Positions 13,754 through 15,894 of a DNA stretch of 15,894 nucleotides are shown here, in pieces. Position numbers and translations under genes: made by a program. The stretch is taken from assembly GCA_964550165.1 (NCBI GenBank), contig CAZJYC010000058.1, positions 1 to 15,894 of the forward strand. Direction: 5' to 3'. Source of the DNA: CAZJYC01 sp964550165. Lineage in GTDB: Bacteria > Acidobacteriota > Aminicenantia > Aminicenantales > Aminicenantaceae. How positions within the stretch are numbered: the stretch's first letter is position 1; each line of letters starts with the position of its first letter. The notes beneath the pieces were generated by a model. The model was not told the DNA's origin, searched no databases, and saw nothing but the letters and a program-made list of their open reading frames with translations.

Positions 13754-15610
13754 ATGAAAAGACTTTTTGCTCTTAGCTTTATCCTTTTTGTCCTGATTTT
13801 TTCTTTCGCCAATATTGCCCCTGCCCAGGAGGAGCATGTTCCGAATGAGGTGCTGGTTAAATTCAAATTTGAGGTATCCAATCTGAAAAGACAACTGGCT
13901 CTCGACCAGGTTTTTGGAAAAATAATCGGCACCTTCCGCCTGGACCGCGATTTGCTCCATATCCAAGTGCCTGAGAGCATCGGGACCGAACAGGCGATTT
14001 CCATTTTGAGCGCCAATCCTCTTGTCAAATACGCGGTTAGAAACAATATCCACCATATCGATTCAACCTTCCCCAACGACCCGAGGTTCGGCAATCAGTG
14101 GGCGCTCCATAACACAGGCCAGTCCGGAGGAAAAATCGATGCGGACATCGATGCACCCGAAGCCTGGGACCTTTTTACCGGCAGCCCCAGTATCGTCGTA
14201 GCCGTGTTGGACACCGGAGTGGACTACAACCATGAGGATTTAGCGGCAAACATCTGGACCAATCCGGGAGAGATACCAGGAAACGGTATCGATGACGACC
14301 ATAACGGCTATGTTGACGATATCCATGGCTACGACTTCGCCTACGGCGACCCAGATCCCATGGATGTCCACAGTCACGGCACTTGCTGTGCCGGCATTAT
14401 CGGAGGGGTTGGCAATAACGGAAAAGGAGTCTCCGGAATCAACTGGACTGTCCGCATCATGTGCGTCAAAGTGCTTGACGATTCGGGTAGCGGAACTTCG
14501 GCGAACATCGTCAAAGGTATGGACTACGCCACAGAAAACGGCGCCCATCTGACCAGCAACAGCTACGGCTGCCATTTCTGCTACAACGAAGCCGAAAGGG
14601 AAGCCATAGAAAGGGCCAACCAGGCTGGCAAGCTGTTTGTGGCTGCTGCCGGAAATTATGGCATCGACACGGACCGCTGGTCGCATTACCCCTCTTGTTA
14701 TAACAACCAGAACATCATCTCTGTCACAGCCACGGATAAAAATGACAGTCAGCTCTATAACTACGGAAAAACAACCGTTGATATGGCAGGATGCAGCCCT
14801 GATATCACAACGACCAAGCCTAATAACACCTATACCGATACCTTCAACGGAACCTCGGCAGCCTGTCCTCATGTGGCTGGAGTGGCAGCTTTGGCCTGGG
14901 GCTATGAGCCGAATTTGACCCATCTGCAGGTCAAAAACCGTCTGATGGAGACGGCGCGGCCCGTCAGCTCCTTGTCCGGCAAATGCGTGACCGGAGGGAC
15001 AGTCAATGCCTACAACGCCTTGAGTGCTGGAGGTCCTCCTCCTGAGCCGCCAGTTGCACCGACAGATTTAGTTGCTTCTGCGGTTGCCTGCAACCGGATT
15101 GACCTGAGCTGGCAGGATAACTCCAACAACGAAGATGGATTCAAAATCGAAAGAAGCCTGGATGGTACCAACTTTTCTCCTCTGGCCACTATCGGACCCA
15201 ATATCACCTCATACAGCGATACTGGTTTGAACGAAAACACGACTTACTGGTATCGGGTGAAGGCCTATAATGATGTCGGAGAATCAGGATATTCCAATGT
15301 TGCCAGTGACACAACTCCTCCCTGCGGAGGCCAGCCCCCTGCGGCCCCCAGCAATCTCAGGATTGCGTACACAGGGAGAAGCTTTCTCTATCTGCAGTGG
15401 AACGACAATTCCAATAATGAGGACGGGTTCAAAATTGAGCGAAGCCTGGACAACGTCAGCTTCACCCAGATCGCTACAGTCGGGGCGAATACAACCACAT
15501 GCCTCAATTCGGGCCTCAGCTCCAAAACCAAGTACTACTACCGTGTCAGGGCTTACAACAGTTACGGAAATTCAGCCTACTCCAACACTGCTTCAGGAAC
15601 TACAAAATAG
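13754..15610 (+). CDS. Secreted S8 family serine peptidase (subtilase) with two C-terminal FN3 domains
   Basis: The 618-residue product starts after GGAGGT with a 10-base spacing. Residues 1-25 are a signal peptide (MKRLFALSFILFVLIFSFAN). Residues 28-105 form an I9-like propeptide (NEVLVKFKFEV...). Residues 110-425 are the peptidase domain with D153 (VAVLDTGVDYNHEDL), H208 (HSHGTCCAG), oxyanion N301 (AAAGNYG) and S368 (FNGTSAACPHVAGVAAL). The loop GNGIDDDHNGYVDD (176-189) is a likely calcium site. A proline-rich hinge (GGPPPEPPVAP) leads to two fibronectin type III domains (about 435-523 and 529-618), each holding the 16-residue string DNSNNEDGFKIERSLD. There is no C-terminal sorting tag, so it is probably periplasmic or released. 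It likely degrades proteins outside the cell, and FN3 domains may bind substrate or surfaces. Confidence 0.97.
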   Translation: MKRLFALSFILFVLIFSFANIAPAQEEHVPNEVLVKFKFEVSNLKRQLALDQVFGKIIGTFRLDRDLLHIQVPESIGTEQAISILSANPLVKYAVRNNIHHIDSTFPNDPRFGNQWALHNTGQSGGKIDADIDAPEAWDLFTGSPSIVVAVLDTGVDYNHEDLAANIWTNPGEIPGNGIDDDHNGYVDDIHGYDFAYGDPDPMDVHSHGTCCAGIIGGVGNNGKGVSGINWTVRIMCVKVLDDSGSGTSANIVKGMDYATENGAHLTSNSYGCHFCYNEAEREAIERANQAGKLFVAAAGNYGIDTDRWSHYPSCYNNQNIISVTATDKNDSQLYNYGKTTVDMAGCSPDITTTKPNNTYTDTFNGTSAACPHVAGVAALAWGYEPNLTHLQVKNRLMETARPVSSLSGKCVTGGTVNAYNALSAGGPPPEPPVAPTDLVASAVACNRIDLSWQDNSNNEDGFKIERSLDGTNFSPLATIGPNITSYSDTGLNENTTYWYRVKAYNDVGESGYSNVASDTTPPCGGQPPAAPSNLRIAYTGRSFLYLQWNDNSNNEDGFKIERSLDNVSFTQIATVGANTTTCLNSGLSSKTKYYYRVRAYNSYGNSAYSNTASGTTK

Positions 15611-15775
15611 AAAGAAGAAACAAAGCGATCATAAAGATATTCTCCCGGTTTTGTGCAAGTGAAAGAGTCGTTCTCTACTCGGAAATACCCGGAGAAAGCC
15701 GAGTAACATCGAAGGATTAAACCTCCCTGAACGATTGACGAGGGAAGCGCAACAGACGCAAAAAGATTGCTATTC

Positions 15776-15894
15776 TCAAGCAGTGAAATCTTGTTTCCTC
15801 GCTTCTGGTTCTTCCTTGCTGTACTTATTTTTTGTCAGCAGCACTTCCTTGAAGGCTTTGACCGCTCTTGGGTCGAACTGCTTTCCGGCACCCT
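15776..15894 (-). CDS. HD-GYP domain protein, C-terminal tail only
   Basis: Only the last 39 codons are in the window; the gene enters from the right edge and stops at TGA 15778-15776. The visible sequence, GAGKQFDPRAVKAFKEVLL then TKNKYSKEEPEARKQDFTA, matches the well-conserved end of HD-GYP phosphohydrolase domains, where 'G-x-Q-F-D-P-x-x-V-x-A-F' follows the last metal-site helix. Family members hydrolyse cyclic di-GMP or related cyclic dinucleotides and are usually response regulators or sensors. The metal-binding residues are outside the window, so activity cannot be judged. It converges on the subtilase gene with about 165 bases between the stops, in which I see no strong terminator. 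Confidence 0.7.
   Translation of the reverse strand, partial: GAGKQFDPRAVKAFKEVLLTKNKYSKEEPEARKQDFTA

Noticed and set aside
13589..14094. Minus-strand ORFs of 155 and 120 codons
   Set aside because: Both are antisense to the subtilase start and propeptide and lack initiation signals.
14240..14923. Minus-strand ORF of 227 codons
   Set aside because: It is antisense to the catalytic domain of the subtilase and has no independent support.
15676..15705. Possible terminator hairpin between the subtilase and the HD-GYP gene (TACTCGG with CCGAGTA)
   Set aside because: The stem is only 7 base pairs with a 16-base loop and no following T-run on either strand.

Overview
The window looks like a stretch of chromosome from a Gram-negative, probably anaerobic or sediment-type bacterium of moderate GC. 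Four things suggest this: a Skp/OmpH periplasmic chaperone; many secreted proteins and lipoproteins; strong GGAGG-type ribosome binding sites before most genes; and a family mix of adenosine-specific kinase, DUF1571, DUF4382, six-bladed propeller, beta-lactamase-fold hydrolase with a C-terminal accessory region, and subtilase with FN3 domains. I associate this mix with Candidatus Aminicenantes and related Acidobacteria-like lineages. That placement is an inference from gene families, not from a marker gene. I see no rRNA, tRNA, CRISPR array, phage or transposase.

Layout. Positions 1-3136 are minus strand: the N-terminal part of a secreted beta-propeller protein (cut by the window edge), an adenosine-specific kinase and a large secreted serine hydrolase. 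Positions 3137-3793 are a divergent gap holding a dispersed palindromic repeat. Positions 3794-8349 are plus strand: a secreted CBM9-like/alpha-beta-hydrolase fusion, a second copy of the palindromic repeat, then a tight cluster. The cluster holds a class-V PLP enzyme, an apparently frameshifted 39-codon membrane peptide that overlaps both neighbours by ATGA, a secreted coiled-coil protein, and a DUF1571 protein.

Positions 8436-12129 are minus strand: a small unknown ORF, a CPBP (CAAX-type) membrane protease and a small ferredoxin-like-fold protein, probably one operon; then a DUF4382 lipoprotein with a clear terminator, a second copy of the small protein, and Skp. Positions 12465-15610 are plus strand: a double GNAT-like protein and a secreted subtilase with two FN3 domains. 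The right edge holds the minus-strand C-terminal tail of an HD-GYP protein.

How the genes fit together. Most of the window concerns the cell envelope and secreted hydrolysis: two secreted esterase/peptidase-like hydrolases, a secreted subtilase, an intramembrane protease, an outer-membrane chaperone and several small exported proteins. This fits a heterotroph feeding on proteins and polymers. I found no convincing new defence or mobile system. The items most worth a second look are the frameshifted overlapping mini-gene at 7090-7208, the Asp-to-Asn change at the PLP-binding site of the class-V enzyme, the pair of 97-residue paralogues, the nested palindromic repeats, and a possible leader ORF in front of the subtilase.
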